A DNA stretch of 64,000 bases from DATFQE01 sp963739085 (GTDB taxonomy: Bacteria > Actinomycetota > Thermoleophilia > Gaiellales > Gaiellaceae). The translations under genes were made by a program, and so were the position numbers. Each line of letters opens with the position of its first letter. The stretch's first letter is position 1. Shown here one piece after another: positions 1 to 8,265 of this stretch. The DNA lies in NCBI GenBank assembly GCA_963739085.1, contig CAVTZA010000004.1:248001-312000 (forward strand). The letters are read 5' to 3'. Below the pieces are notes generated by a model. The model made no database searches and was not told the DNA's origin. It saw only the letters and a list, made by a program, of their open reading frames with translations.

Positions 1-2
1 TG

Positions 3-326
3 TTCGACGTCCCGCAGCTCACCCAGACGCTGATCCGCTACCGCAAGGAGGACGTGCCGCTCCGCGTCATCGGCCTCCGCCCTGCGCAGGACGATCGTGA
101 CCTCTTCCGGCGCCTCCTCGGCGACGACGCCTTCGTGACGCGCCCGGAGCTCCAGCGCAAGCGTGAGGCGCTCGCACGCGACCGCGAGCGCGGCGGCAGC
201 TCCGACTTCCCGTGGGCGATCTTCGGCGCCTCCGGGCTCATCCTCCTGCTCCTCGCGGCCAACGAGCACCTGTGCGGGCGACTCACCTGGCGGCGGATCG
301 TCCGCGGTGACGAGGTCGCGACGTGA
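3..326 (+). CDS. C-terminal end of a membrane-anchored vWA-type (BatA/BatB-like) protein, 5' cut by window
   Basis: The frame is open from base 3, so only the last 107 residues are visible. They read like the final strand and helix of a von Willebrand A domain, then a charged linker, one hydrophobic helix (about residues 72-90 of the visible part) and a short basic tail. The stop overlaps the GTG of the next gene (GTGA), and a complete vWA protein lies two genes on. This arrangement is typical of MoxR/BatA-BatB membrane operons, which are thought to couple an AAA+ chaperone to membrane vWA proteins. The vWA call rests mainly on context, because the metal-binding motif lies outside the window. 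Confidence 0.6.
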   Translation, partial: FDVPQLTQTLIRYRKEDVPLRVIGLRPAQDDRDLFRRLLGDDAFVTRPELQRKREALARDRERGGSSDFPWAIFGASGLILLLLAANEHLCGRLTWRRIVRGDEVAT

Positions 327-958
327 GGCGAAGGGTGCTGGTCGGCGTCCGGATCCTGGCGGCGCTCGTCGCTATCGCGCTCGCCGTCGCGCTCGCGGTG
401 TTCGCCGGCGACGTGCTCGCCGCGTCCTCGACGATGAAGCGCGACGACCTTCGCTTCCGGGTCGCCCCCGATGCCCGCGGCCTCTGGAAGATCGAGGGCC
501 GCACGCCCATGTTGAAGTCCGTCCTGCAGCTGAAGGACGACCTCGCCTGGCGGAAGGCCGCGCTGCGGTTCCAGCTGAGCCGTGCCCGGGCGAACCTCCA
601 GTACGACCCGTCGCGGACGACGTCGCGTGCCGACACGCAGGCCGCGATCGCGGAGACGGAGCGGGAGGAGCTGAACACGAGGCAGGCCTCGGAGATCGCG
701 AACTTCTCGGCCATCCTCGCCTACGAGGAGGCAGTCGGCGACCCGCAGAACGGGCCGATGCTCCTGCGCCGAGCCGTCTCGGAGTTCCGCCGTTCCGTGG
801 CCCTCGACCAGTCGAACGAAGCGGCGAAGTTCAACCTCGAGCTGCTCCTGCGCCTGCTCGAGCCCGACGCGCAGCAGCGCCGTGACCGGCTCGGCGTCGG
901 CACCGGCGGCGACAAGTCGCTGGGTGCGGCTGCGGCGAAAGGGGGAGCCGGCTACTAG
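323..958 (+). CDS. Membrane-anchored helical protein of the vWA (Bat-like) operon
   Basis: 211 residues. An N-terminal hydrophobic segment (about 6-32) looks like an uncleaved anchor. The rest is charged and helical, and a segment near 155-185 (RRAVSEFRRSVALDQSNEAA) resembles a single tetratricopeptide-like repeat, as in BatC/BatE-type partners. The GTG start overlaps the previous stop by 4 nt, and the stop abuts the ATG of the following vWA gene, so the three are translationally coupled. I cannot name a family. A periplasmic or extracytoplasmic scaffold for the vWA proteins is inference from context. Confidence 0.65.
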   Translation: MRRRVLVGVRILAALVAIALAVALAVFAGDVLAASSTMKRDDLRFRVAPDARGLWKIEGRTPMLKSVLQLKDDLAWRKAALRFQLSRARANLQYDPSRTTSRADTQAAIAETEREELNTRQASEIANFSAILAYEEAVGDPQNGPMLLRRAVSEFRRSVALDQSNEAAKFNLELLLRLLEPDAQQRRDRLGVGTGGDKSLGAAAAKGGAGY

Positions 959-1921
959 ATGGACGTCACGCTGCTGACGCCGCTCGCGGGCCTCGTGGCG
1001 CTGCTGGTTGCCGTGCCGCTCGCCGTGATGGTGCTCACCGAGCGACGGGTGTCCGAGGTGCGGGCCGCGCTCCGGCTGCCCAAACCGCGGGCGTCGCGAC
1101 CGCTCGCCGCGATCGCGCTCGTCGTGCTCGCCGCGCTGCTGGGACTGGGCGCGGCCCAGCCCGCCGTCAAGACCACGAAGAAGCGGTTCGTGCGGGCGGA
1201 CGCAGAGATCTACCTCGTCTTCGACACCTCGCGCTCGATGCTCGCCGTAGGCTCGCCGAACGACAGGGACCGCTTCGAACGGGCCCGCGCTGCCGCTCAC
1301 CGCATCCGCGACGGGCTGCCGGAGATCCCGGTCGGCGTTGCCTCGCTGACGGATCGCGCGCTCCCGCATCTGCTGCCGACCGTGAACGAGGACGCCTTCA
1401 ACGCGACCGTCGACCGCACGCTCGGCGTCGACCGCCCGCCGCCGCTCCAGCGCGACAACCGCGTCGCGAGCACCTTCGATGCGCTCCGCGCGATCCCGAC
1501 GCGGAACTTCTTCGCCCCGAACACGAAGGAGCGGCTCGTCGTGTTCCTGACCGACGGCGAGAGCCGGGTCTACAACCCGCGCCGGATCCGGGCGGCGTTC
1601 CGGGCGCGGTCGGCCGGACTGATGGTCGTCCGCTTCTGGCGGCCAGGCGAACGCATCTTCCACCGGAACGGCTCGCCGGAAGGTGCCTATACCGCGGACC
1701 CGGCGAGCGCTCAGAATGTCGGCACGCTCGCGGCGGGCGTCGGCGGCCGCGCGTTCGACGAGGACGAGCTCGACGGGCTCCTGACGGCGATTCGCTCATA
1801 CGTCGGTACGGGGAAGGCCGAGCCCCTCGGCGAGGACGACACGCGGACGTCGCTCGCGCCGTACCTCTTCCTGGGCGCGTTCGTCCCGCTCGGGTTCCTG
1901 CTGTGGCGGCGAAACTTCTAG
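959..1921 (+). CDS. vWA domain membrane protein (BatA/BatB-like)
   Basis: 320 residues. Two N-terminal membrane helices (about 5-27 and 48-66), a vWA domain from about 83 to 285, and a C-terminal helix (about 300-316). The MIDAS metal site is visible as DTSRS at 89-93, with a further acidic motif FLTDGES near 195. This is the usual architecture of Bat-type proteins, whose vWA domain is held at the membrane surface. It starts immediately after the preceding stop codon. The last 4 bases overlap the convergent EamA gene. Substrate or partner is unknown. Confidence 0.8.
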   Translation: MDVTLLTPLAGLVALLVAVPLAVMVLTERRVSEVRAALRLPKPRASRPLAAIALVVLAALLGLGAAQPAVKTTKKRFVRADAEIYLVFDTSRSMLAVGSPNDRDRFERARAAAHRIRDGLPEIPVGVASLTDRALPHLLPTVNEDAFNATVDRTLGVDRPPPLQRDNRVASTFDALRAIPTRNFFAPNTKERLVVFLTDGESRVYNPRRIRAAFRARSAGLMVVRFWRPGERIFHRNGSPEGAYTADPASAQNVGTLAAGVGGRAFDEDELDGLLTAIRSYVGTGKAEPLGEDDTRTSLAPYLFLGAFVPLGFLLWRRNF

Positions 1922-2757
1922 CCGGCCGACACGAGGACGACGCCTGCGAGGGTCGCGACGGCCCCGCCCTCCTGCACCCGGCCGACCCGCTCGCGGAGGT
2001 AGAGGCGCGCGAGGACGACGGTGACGACCGGATAGAGCGAGGCCAGGACGGACACGACACTCACGAGCCCCTGTTCCGCCGCCGCGGCGGCGAAGAAGAC
2101 GTTACCGCCCGTGTCCGCGAGGCCGATCACGCTGGTCGTCGTCAGGTCGCGCCGGGAACGCGGGAGGCGTGGCCGGAACGCCAGCGCTGCAACGAGCACG
2201 AGTGAGGTCGAGACGATGCGGAACACGAGCACCGCCCAGAGGAAGCCGTCCTCTGCGGCCTCGTGCATCGGGATGAAGAAGCTGCCGAACGCGACGGCGG
2301 CGACGAGCGCCCAGACGATTCCCGCCGCCAGGCCGCCGCGACGGCCGCCTGTGCCTCGCTCGTACGACGTCACGACCGCACCGCCGACCGCGAGCGCGAT
2401 TCCGGTGAGCTGCAGCGCGCTCGGCCGTTCGCCTGTCGCCAGCCCGAACGCGACGGGGATCAGCGCGCCCGTCGCCGCGATCGGCGCGACCAGGCTGATC
2501 GTGCCTGCGGCCATCCCGCGGTAGAAGGCGAGGATGCCGACGGTGCCCAGGACGGCCGCGGGAGCGGCGAGCCAGACCGAGCTGCCCGGCCACGGCTCCC
2601 GGGTGAGCGCGACGGCGAGCCCGATCGCGGCCAGTCCGACCGGCTGCGCGACGGCCAGGACGGCAAGCGGTGACAGTGTCCGGCTCTTCAGGCCGCCGAG
2701 GAAGTCGCCGACGCCCCAAGAGGCGCTCGCGGCGAGCGCGAGGACCGCGGCGAGCAC
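1918..2757 (-). CDS. EamA/DMT-family transporter
   Basis: 279 residues with about ten hydrophobic helices arranged as two halves, each resembling an EamA repeat (first half ending near 130, second starting near 143). The first helix carries the typical small-residue pattern SASWGVGDFLGG. Such proteins export or exchange metabolites across the cytoplasmic membrane; the substrate cannot be read from sequence. GTG start, only 3 nt after the stop of the upstream OB-HD gene, so the two form an operon transcribed from the divergent promoter near 3.6 kb. The 3' end overlaps the convergent vWA gene by 4 nt. Confidence 0.85.
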   Translation of the reverse strand: MLAAVLALAASASWGVGDFLGGLKSRTLSPLAVLAVAQPVGLAAIGLAVALTREPWPGSSVWLAAPAAVLGTVGILAFYRGMAAGTISLVAPIAATGALIPVAFGLATGERPSALQLTGIALAVGGAVVTSYERGTGGRRGGLAAGIVWALVAAVAFGSFFIPMHEAAEDGFLWAVLVFRIVSTSLVLVAALAFRPRLPRSRRDLTTTSVIGLADTGGNVFFAAAAAEQGLVSVVSVLASLYPVVTVVLARLYLRERVGRVQEGGAVATLAGVVLVSAG

Positions 2758-2760
2758 GGT

Positions 2761-3597
2761 TCAGGCGCTCTGGACGGGGCGGATCGCGGCGGCCGCGTCG
2801 AGCTGGTTCGCGTGGTAGAGCACCGCCGCCTCGGCCGTTCGGGCGCTCCGGAGGTCGTGGTGGCCGGCGATCGCGTGCAGGAGCTCTGCCCTGGCGTCGT
2901 CGGGCAGGCCTTCGGAGCGTTCTTCCACGAGGCGCAGGCCGAGGTGGACATGGCCGAGCAAACGGCCTTCGGGGGTCTGCGCGAAGCTCGGGCCGGGCAT
3001 CAGCTCCACCGTGCGCCCTCCGTCGTGCAGCAGGGCGGCCGCAAGCACGAGATCGGCCCGCAACCTGGGGTGGAGCTGGGCGGCCTCCCGGCAGAGCGTC
3101 GCAACCCCGACCGTGTGCTCGAGCAGCCCACCCGCGTAGTCGTGGTGCTGTCCCGGAGCGGCCGGCAGCCGCCGTAGGCGCTCACGGAAACCGCCGTCCT
3201 CGACGAAGCGCCCGACCGTCGCGCGGAGCCCGGAATGCGTCAGCTCGCCGGCGAGGAACTCGAGGAAACCGTCGAGCTCGTCGGCATCTCGGCGCATGGC
3301 CGGGGCGAGGTCGGCCGGGTCGGCGTCGGCGACCGCCTCGATGGAGCGGATCTCGAGCTGGAGGCGGTCGCGGAAGCGGTCGACACGGCCGAGAACGCGC
3401 ACTGCGTCGCCTTCCGAGAAGCGCTGGTCGAGCAGCTCGACGTCGTTCCACACGCGGGCCTCGATTCGGCCGCTCGGGTCGACGAGCTCGAGCGCGAGGT
3501 AGTGGCCGCCGGAGCGCGTGCGCAGCCGCTCCTTCTTCGCGACCGCGTAGACGCCCTCGACGACGCGGTCCTGCTCGAGCTCCGCGATCGCGCTCAC
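2761..3597 (-). CDS. YhaM-like 3'-5' exoribonuclease (OB-fold plus HD domain)
   Basis: 278 residues. An N-terminal OB-fold region (about 12-90) is followed by an HD domain. Visible metal ligands are the HH pair at 151-152, H161 in GGLLEHT and the HD doublet at 191-192, matching the YhaM/CBF1 layout (HH..GGLLEHT..LLHD). YhaM trims single-stranded RNA or DNA from the 3' end. The C-terminal part is shorter than in firmicute YhaM (about 310 residues). The GTG start lies 7 nt after a TAGACT -10 box on the minus strand, so the mRNA is probably leaderless. First gene of an operon with the EamA transporter. Confidence 0.75.
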   Translation of the reverse strand: MSAIAELEQDRVVEGVYAVAKKERLRTRSGGHYLALELVDPSGRIEARVWNDVELLDQRFSEGDAVRVLGRVDRFRDRLQLEIRSIEAVADADPADLAPAMRRDADELDGFLEFLAGELTHSGLRATVGRFVEDGGFRERLRRLPAAPGQHHDYAGGLLEHTVGVATLCREAAQLHPRLRADLVLAAALLHDGGRTVELMPGPSFAQTPEGRLLGHVHLGLRLVEERSEGLPDDARAELLHAIAGHHDLRSARTAEAAVLYHANQLDAAAAIRPVQSA

Positions 3598-3604
3598 TCT
3601 CGCG

Positions 3605-3637
3605 AGTCTAGGCGGCTCGCAGGACGTGTCCTATAAC
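3605..3637. promoter_or_regulatory. Divergent leaderless promoters: TAGACT (-) and TATAAC (+)
   Basis: On the minus strand TAGACT (3605-3610) stands 7 nt before the GTG of the YhaM-like gene. On the plus strand TATAAC (3632-3637) stands 8 nt before the GTG of the DUF1015 gene. Transcription would start at or next to each start codon. No convincing -35 box is visible for either. Confidence 0.6.
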
Positions 3638-3645
3638 GTGCCTGC

Positions 3646-4782
3646 GTGGCGCGGATCAAGCCGTTTCGAGCGGTCCGATACGACGGGGACAAGGCCGGGC
3701 CCCTGGGGCCGCTGGTGGCCCCGCCCTACGACGTCATCGGGCCGGAACAGCGCGAGCGATACCTCGAGTCGAGCCCGTACAACGTCGTCCGGCTGATCCT
3801 TCCGGACACGTCCGAGGAGGCCGCGCGCCTGTTCTCCGAGTGGCGGCGGGACGGCATCCTCGTCGAGGAGGACCAGGAGGCCGTGTGGTGGCTGCGCCAG
3901 GACTACGAGGGGCCCGACGGCATCCGGCGCACGCGCCAGGGCGCCGCCGTCTCGCTAGGTCTGGAGCCGTACTCGAACGGGGTGGTCAGGCCGCACGAGC
4001 GCACGCACGCGGGGCCGAAAGCGATGCAGCTCGACCTGCTCCGGGCAACACAAGCCAGCCTGTCGCCGATCCTGCTGCTCTACGACGATCCGAGCGCAGG
4101 CGCGCGCCACGCCCTCGAGTCGCTCGTCGAGGGCGAGCCGCTGCTCTCAGCGGAGGACGGCCCCTCGACGAACCGGCTCTGGCGCATCACCGACCCCGAG
4201 GCGATCGCGGCTGCCAAGGCGGCGCTCGCCGACCAGCGGCTGGTGATCGCAGACGGTCACCACCGCTACGAGACCGCACTCGCCTTCCACGAGGAGCAGG
4301 GCACCGAGCGGAGCGGGTGGACGATGGCCGTGCTGGTGAACACGCACGGCGAGGGTCTCACGATCTTCCCGACGCACCGAGTCGTCGGCCGTGCGCCCTC
4401 TCTGGACAACGGGTTCCGGATCACGCCGGTCTCAGGCGGGCCGGACGAGGCGCTGGCAGTCCTCGATCGGGTCGAGCACGACCATCCCGCGTTCGTGCTC
4501 TACCGCGGAGGCGGGGACGCCGCGCTCGTGGAGGCGCCGGGCGAGAGCGCGCTCGACGCGGCCGCGCTCGACCGGCTCGGGCTCGAGGACGTCACGTACA
4601 CCCCGCGCACCGAGGAGGCGGTCGGGCTCGTCGACTCGGGCCGCGCCGAGGCTGCGTTCCTGCTCCGGCCGCCGACGATCGAGCAGGTCGAGGCCGTGGC
4701 TCAGGCGGGCGAGACGATGCCCCAGAAGAGCACGTACTTCTATCCCAAGCTCTTCTCGGGCCTGCTCTTCCATCCGGTGTGA
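3646..4782 (+). CDS. DUF1015 family protein
   Basis: 378 residues, close to the usual size of DUF1015 proteins (about 400). The family signature LVAPPYDVI is at 23-31 and a second conserved block ADGHHRYETA lies near 203. DUF1015 proteins are widespread but have no established reaction; some are annotated as SpoIVAF-like or HTH-associated. The GTG start is preceded by TATAAC at 8 nt. The stop overlaps the GTG of the inositol-phosphatase-like gene (GTGA), so the two are co-translated. No motif here allows a function to be assigned. Confidence 0.85.
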   Translation: MARIKPFRAVRYDGDKAGPLGPLVAPPYDVIGPEQRERYLESSPYNVVRLILPDTSEEAARLFSEWRRDGILVEEDQEAVWWLRQDYEGPDGIRRTRQGAAVSLGLEPYSNGVVRPHERTHAGPKAMQLDLLRATQASLSPILLLYDDPSAGARHALESLVEGEPLLSAEDGPSTNRLWRITDPEAIAAAKAALADQRLVIADGHHRYETALAFHEEQGTERSGWTMAVLVNTHGEGLTIFPTHRVVGRAPSLDNGFRITPVSGGPDEALAVLDRVEHDHPAFVLYRGGGDAALVEAPGESALDAAALDRLGLEDVTYTPRTEEAVGLVDSGRAEAAFLLRPPTIEQVEAVAQAGETMPQKSTYFYPKLFSGLLFHPV

Positions 4783-5588
4783 CCGACTGGCTCGAGGAGT
4801 GCCGCGGCGCGGTCGACGACCTGCGTGAGGTCTTCGCCGGCCTGCCCGCGAGGGCCGACCGTGAGGCGATCCTGCGGGCCGGCATGGGTGGCGACGACAC
4901 GACCGCCATCGACGACGCGGCCGAGCGGAAGCTCGTCGAGCGGCTCGAGCGCGTCCACGGGACCGGCGAGTCGTTCACGCTCGTCTCGGAGGAGCTCGGC
5001 GAGCGGCGCTTCGGCGACGGGAGCTCGCGCTGGGTGGTCGTCGACCCCGTCGACGGGTCCGTCAACGCGAAGCGTGGGATTCCCTTCTTCGCGCTCTCGG
5101 TCGCCGTTGCCGAGGGCCCGACGATGGGCGACGTCACGTTCGGCTACGTCTACGACTTCGGCTCCGGCGAGGAGTGGACTGCCGTTCGGGGCGAGGGCGC
5201 CCGGTTGAACGGCGAGCCGCTCGCGAACGAGCTGCCGAAGGACGAGATCGAGATCCTGTCCTTCGAGGCGACGAAGACGGACTCTGTTGCCGCTCGCATC
5301 GGCGGCGTGGTCGGGCTGGCGGAGCGGCTGCGGATCATGGGCTCGCTGGCGCTCTCGCTCTGCCAGCTCGCGGCGGGGCGGGTCGACGCCGTCTGCTCGC
5401 TGAAGGCCGCCCGCTCGGTGGACATCGCGGCCGCCCAGCTGCTCGTGCGCGAATGCGGCCTCGCGATCGACCTGCCCGAGGCGCGGCCGTTCGAGGAGGC
5501 CCCGCTCGACCTCGAGGGCCGTTCCCGCGTCGTCGCGGGCGCGTCGCCGGCGGTCTGCACACGGCTGTTCGCCGCGCTTCGCTCCTGA
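4779..5588 (+). CDS. Inositol monophosphatase-family phosphatase
   Basis: 269 residues from the GTG that overlaps the previous stop. The frame is open upstream, but this start is set by the GTGA overlap. Metal-binding motifs of the Mg-dependent IMPase/FBPase superfamily are present: acidic pair at 71-72 (SEELGE), DPVDGS at 89-94, and SVDIAAA near 210 in place of the usual WDxAAG. The substitution of the tryptophan and the VNAKRG continuation suggest a substrate other than myo-inositol phosphate, for example a sugar phosphate or PAP. Sits in a coupled run with DUF1015, DUF72 and Mrp. Confidence 0.85.
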   Translation: MTDWLEECRGAVDDLREVFAGLPARADREAILRAGMGGDDTTAIDDAAERKLVERLERVHGTGESFTLVSEELGERRFGDGSSRWVVVDPVDGSVNAKRGIPFFALSVAVAEGPTMGDVTFGYVYDFGSGEEWTAVRGEGARLNGEPLANELPKDEIEILSFEATKTDSVAARIGGVVGLAERLRIMGSLALSLCQLAAGRVDAVCSLKAARSVDIAAAQLLVRECGLAIDLPEARPFEEAPLDLEGRSRVVAGASPAVCTRLFAALRS

Positions 5589-5595
5589 GCGCCTG

Positions 5596-6345
5596 ATGAG
5601 GCCGGTTCGGATCGGCTGCTCAGGCTGGAACTACCCCCACTGGCGCGAGCGCGTCTATCCGAAGGGCTGCCCGGCGTCGCGCTGGCTCGAGCACTACGCG
5701 ACGCTGTTCGACACCGTCGAGGTGAACTCGACGTTCTACCGCCTGCCGAAACGCGATGCCGTCGCGCGCTGGGTGGAGCAGACGCCCGATGAGTTCGTCT
5801 TCGCCGTCAAGATGAGCCGGTACGTCACGCACATCAGGCGGCTCACCGGCCTCGAGGAGAGCCTGCGGCGCTTCTACGAACGGATCGAGCCGCTCATGGA
5901 GTCGTCCAAGCTCGGGCCGGTCCTGTGGCAGCTGCCGCCGACCTTCAAGCGGAACGACGACCGCCTTGCGGCGGCCCTGGAGGCGCTTCCGCCGGGCCGC
6001 CACTGCTTCGAGTTCCGCGAGCCGGGCTGGTATTCCGAAGAGGTCTACGAGCTTCTGCGCACCCACGGCGTCGCGCTCGTGATCCCGGACAGCCCCAGAT
6101 ACCCCTTCCACACGCTCGAGCTGACTGCCGACTGGACGTTCGTCCGCTTCCACCACGGTTCCCGGGGGCGTCGCGGCAACTACTCCGACGCCGAGCTCGA
6201 GGAGTGGGTGGACCGGATCGAGGCCTGGCGGGAGAAAGCCGACGTCTACGCGTACTTCAACAACGACTGGGAGGGCTTCGCCGTCGCGAACGGGAGCCGC
6301 CTGAAGAAGCGACTGGGTCTGGAGAGCGGCTACCCTCGAAGCTGA
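5596..6345 (+). CDS. DUF72 (YecE-like) TIM-barrel protein
   Basis: 249 residues, the normal DUF72 length. Recognisable family blocks are IGCSGWNYPHW near the N-terminus, EVNSTFYRLP near 43, and YAYFNNDWEGFAVANG near the C-terminus. The fold is a TIM barrel; no reaction is established. The ATG is 7 nt after the preceding stop, and the stop overlaps the ATG of mrp (TGATG), so it belongs to the same coupled operon. Confidence 0.9.
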   Translation: MRPVRIGCSGWNYPHWRERVYPKGCPASRWLEHYATLFDTVEVNSTFYRLPKRDAVARWVEQTPDEFVFAVKMSRYVTHIRRLTGLEESLRRFYERIEPLMESSKLGPVLWQLPPTFKRNDDRLAAALEALPPGRHCFEFREPGWYSEEVYELLRTHGVALVIPDSPRYPFHTLELTADWTFVRFHHGSRGRRGNYSDAELEEWVDRIEAWREKADVYAYFNNDWEGFAVANGSRLKKRLGLESGYPRS

Positions 6346-7403
6346 TGACGGTGACCGAACAGCAGGTGCGGGAGGCGCTCGCGGGCGTGATCGACCCCGA
6401 GCTGAAGCGGCCCGTGACGGAGCTCGACATGGTGCGCGCCGTCCGCGTCGAGGGCGACGAGGTCGCCGTGACCATCGCGCTCACGGTCGCCGGCTGCCCG
6501 CTCCGCCACTCGTTCGAGGATCAGGTCGCGCGCGTCCTCGCGCCCTACGAGGTGAGTGCGACGCACGTCGAGTTCGAGGTCATGACCCCGGACGAGCGCG
6601 CCGCGCTGACAACCAAGCTGCGCGGCGGCCGCCCCGAGAAGGGCATCTCGCTCGACCCGCGCACCCGCGTCCTCGCGATCGCCAGCGGCAAGGGCGGCGT
6701 GGGGAAGTCGACATTGACCGTCAACCTCGCCGCCGCCCTCGCGGCCCGCGGCGAGCAGGTCGGCGTGCTCGACGCGGATGTCTACGGCCACTCCGTGCCA
6801 CGCATGCTGGGGATCCGGCAGCGGCCGATCGTCGTGGACAAGATGATCGTCCCGCCCGTGAAGGGCGACCTGAAGCTGATGTCGATCGGCTTTTTCCTCG
6901 ACGAGAACTCGCCCGTGATGTGGCGCGGGCCGATGCTGCACAGGGCGCTCGAGCAGTTCCTCTCCGACGTGCACTGGGGCGAGGTGGACACGCTGCTCGT
7001 GGACATGCCTCCGGGAACGGGCGATGTCGCGATCTCGCTCGGCCAGCTGCTGCCCCGCTCCGAGGTCGTCGTGGTGACGACGCCGCAGCCCGCGGCGCAG
7101 GAGGTGGCCGTGCGGGCGGCCGAGATGGCCCAGAAGATCGGCCAGCGTGTGATCGGCGTGATCGAGAACATGACCGGAGACGTCTTCGGCACGGGTGGCG
7201 GTGATGAGCTCGCCGAGACGATCGGCGTGCCGCTGCTGGGCAGCGTGGCCCTCGACCCGCGGCTCCGGGTGCAGGCCGACGAGGGCGAGCCGCTCGTCGC
7301 CGTCGACCCCGAGAGCCCGACCTCGCGCGCGATCGCCGAGGTCGCTGCGACCCTCGCCGCCTCACGGCGCGGGATCCGAAAGCAGCTTCCCGTGCTCTCG
7401 TAG
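6345..7403 (+). CDS. mrp: Mrp/ApbC/NBP35-type Fe-S cluster carrier ATPase
   Basis: 352 residues. The N-terminal 95 residues form a MIP18/DUF59 domain with the cysteine motif AGCPLRH at 49-55. The P-loop NTPase follows, with a deviant Walker A SGKGGVGKST at 114-123 and the conserved DMPPGTGD near 219. The family loads Fe-S clusters onto apo-proteins, which suits a genome with complex I and LipA. The usual CxxC of the ATPase domain is missing: after VIENMTG the sequence reads DVFGTGGGDE. The start is the ATG in the TGATG overlap; a longer open frame upstream lies inside the DUF72 gene. Confidence 0.93.
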   Translation: MTVTEQQVREALAGVIDPELKRPVTELDMVRAVRVEGDEVAVTIALTVAGCPLRHSFEDQVARVLAPYEVSATHVEFEVMTPDERAALTTKLRGGRPEKGISLDPRTRVLAIASGKGGVGKSTLTVNLAAALAARGEQVGVLDADVYGHSVPRMLGIRQRPIVVDKMIVPPVKGDLKLMSIGFFLDENSPVMWRGPMLHRALEQFLSDVHWGEVDTLLVDMPPGTGDVAISLGQLLPRSEVVVVTTPQPAAQEVAVRAAEMAQKIGQRVIGVIENMTGDVFGTGGGDELAETIGVPLLGSVALDPRLRVQADEGEPLVAVDPESPTSRAIAEVAATLAASRRGIRKQLPVLS

Positions 7404-7406
7404 ACT
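7401..7406 (+). promoter_or_regulatory. -10 box TAGACT for the HAD gene
   Basis: TAGACT ends 7 nt before the ATG at 7414 and includes the mrp stop codon. The spacing fits a leaderless transcript, so the HAD gene may be transcribed independently of the upstream operon. Confidence 0.5.
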
Positions 7407-7413
7407 CGGCCCG

Positions 7414-8178
7414 ATGGCCGTACGCGCCGCCTTCTTCGACCTCGACCGGACACTGATTCGCCGCTCGAGTGCGCTCGCGCTCGCGGGCTCGTTCCAGGAG
7501 CGCGGGCTCATCGGCCGCAAGCAGCTCGCGAAGGCGGCGGCCTGGCAGGTCTTCTTCGCTGCCCGGGGCGCCGGCGCCGAGACCGTGCGGAAGGCCGCCG
7601 AGGACGGGCTCATGCTGCTCAAGGACCTCGAGGTGGACGAGATGCGGGCTCTCGTCGCGGACGCCATGGAGCCCGCGCTGAAGCCGCTCCTCTACCGCGA
7701 GCCGCTCGACCTCGTCTCGCGGCACCGCGACCGCGGCGAGCGCGTCTACGTGGTCTCGGCGACCGTCCAGGAGATCGTCGAGCCGCTTGCCGTCGAGCTC
7801 GGCTTCGACGGGGCGATCGGCTCGCTGTGCGAGATCGTGGACGGGCGCTACACCGGGCGCTCGCTGCGCGCCTGCCACGCGGAGGGCAAGGCCGAAGCCG
7901 TGCGCCGGCTCGCCGCCGACGAGGGGATCGACCTGGCCGTGTCCACGGCGTACTCGGACAGTCACACCGACCTGCCCTTCCTCGAAGTCGTCGGCAACCC
8001 GGTCGTCGTCAACCCGGACCGCGAGCTCCGCGGGATCGCGCGGGAGCGCGGCTGGCCGATCCTGACGTTCAGCGAGCCGCTCTACCCGGTCGCCCGTCGA
8101 CGCATGCGCCCGGCGCTGATCGGGGTGCCGCTCGCATTGGGCGCCGCCGTCTGGGCCGTCCGCCGGCGTGCAGCCTAG
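7414..8178 (+). CDS. HAD-IB family phosphatase (SerB-like) with C-terminal hydrophobic helix
   Basis: 254 residues. HAD motif I is DLDRT at 9-13 (nucleophile D9), motif II is VVSAT near 110, and motif IV is YSDSHTDLP near 183. The cap is a small helical insert (residues about 20-95), as in the HAD-IB subfamily of phosphoserine phosphatase-like enzymes, several of which act in lipid metabolism. A hydrophobic segment at about 231-247 (ALIGVPLALGAAVWAV) may tether it to the membrane. Start chosen as the ATG 7 nt after TAGACT. Substrate not assignable. Confidence 0.85.
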   Translation: MAVRAAFFDLDRTLIRRSSALALAGSFQERGLIGRKQLAKAAAWQVFFAARGAGAETVRKAAEDGLMLLKDLEVDEMRALVADAMEPALKPLLYREPLDLVSRHRDRGERVYVVSATVQEIVEPLAVELGFDGAIGSLCEIVDGRYTGRSLRACHAEGKAEAVRRLAADEGIDLAVSTAYSDSHTDLPFLEVVGNPVVVNPDRELRGIARERGWPILTFSEPLYPVARRRMRPALIGVPLALGAAVWAVRRRAA

Positions 8179-8265
8179 GGCTTCCTTCGGGATGGCGCCT
8201 CGTCGCCCGGGTGTGCTGGGCGGCGCGAGGCAAGGACGCAGGGAGCGTTCATATCGACGCTAGAT

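Noticed and set aside
38..1663. Long minus-strand open frame (541 codons) antisense to the vWA operon
   Set aside because: Arg/Gly/Glu-rich low-complexity translation without domains; a shadow of the plus-strand genes in GC-rich DNA. Dozens of similar antisense frames across the window were left out for the same reason.
8179..8265. Imperfect inverted repeat (GCGCCTCG...CGAGGC) before the Ldh gene as a terminator
   Set aside because: Arms contain several mismatches and there is no T tract; could be chance in GC-rich DNA.
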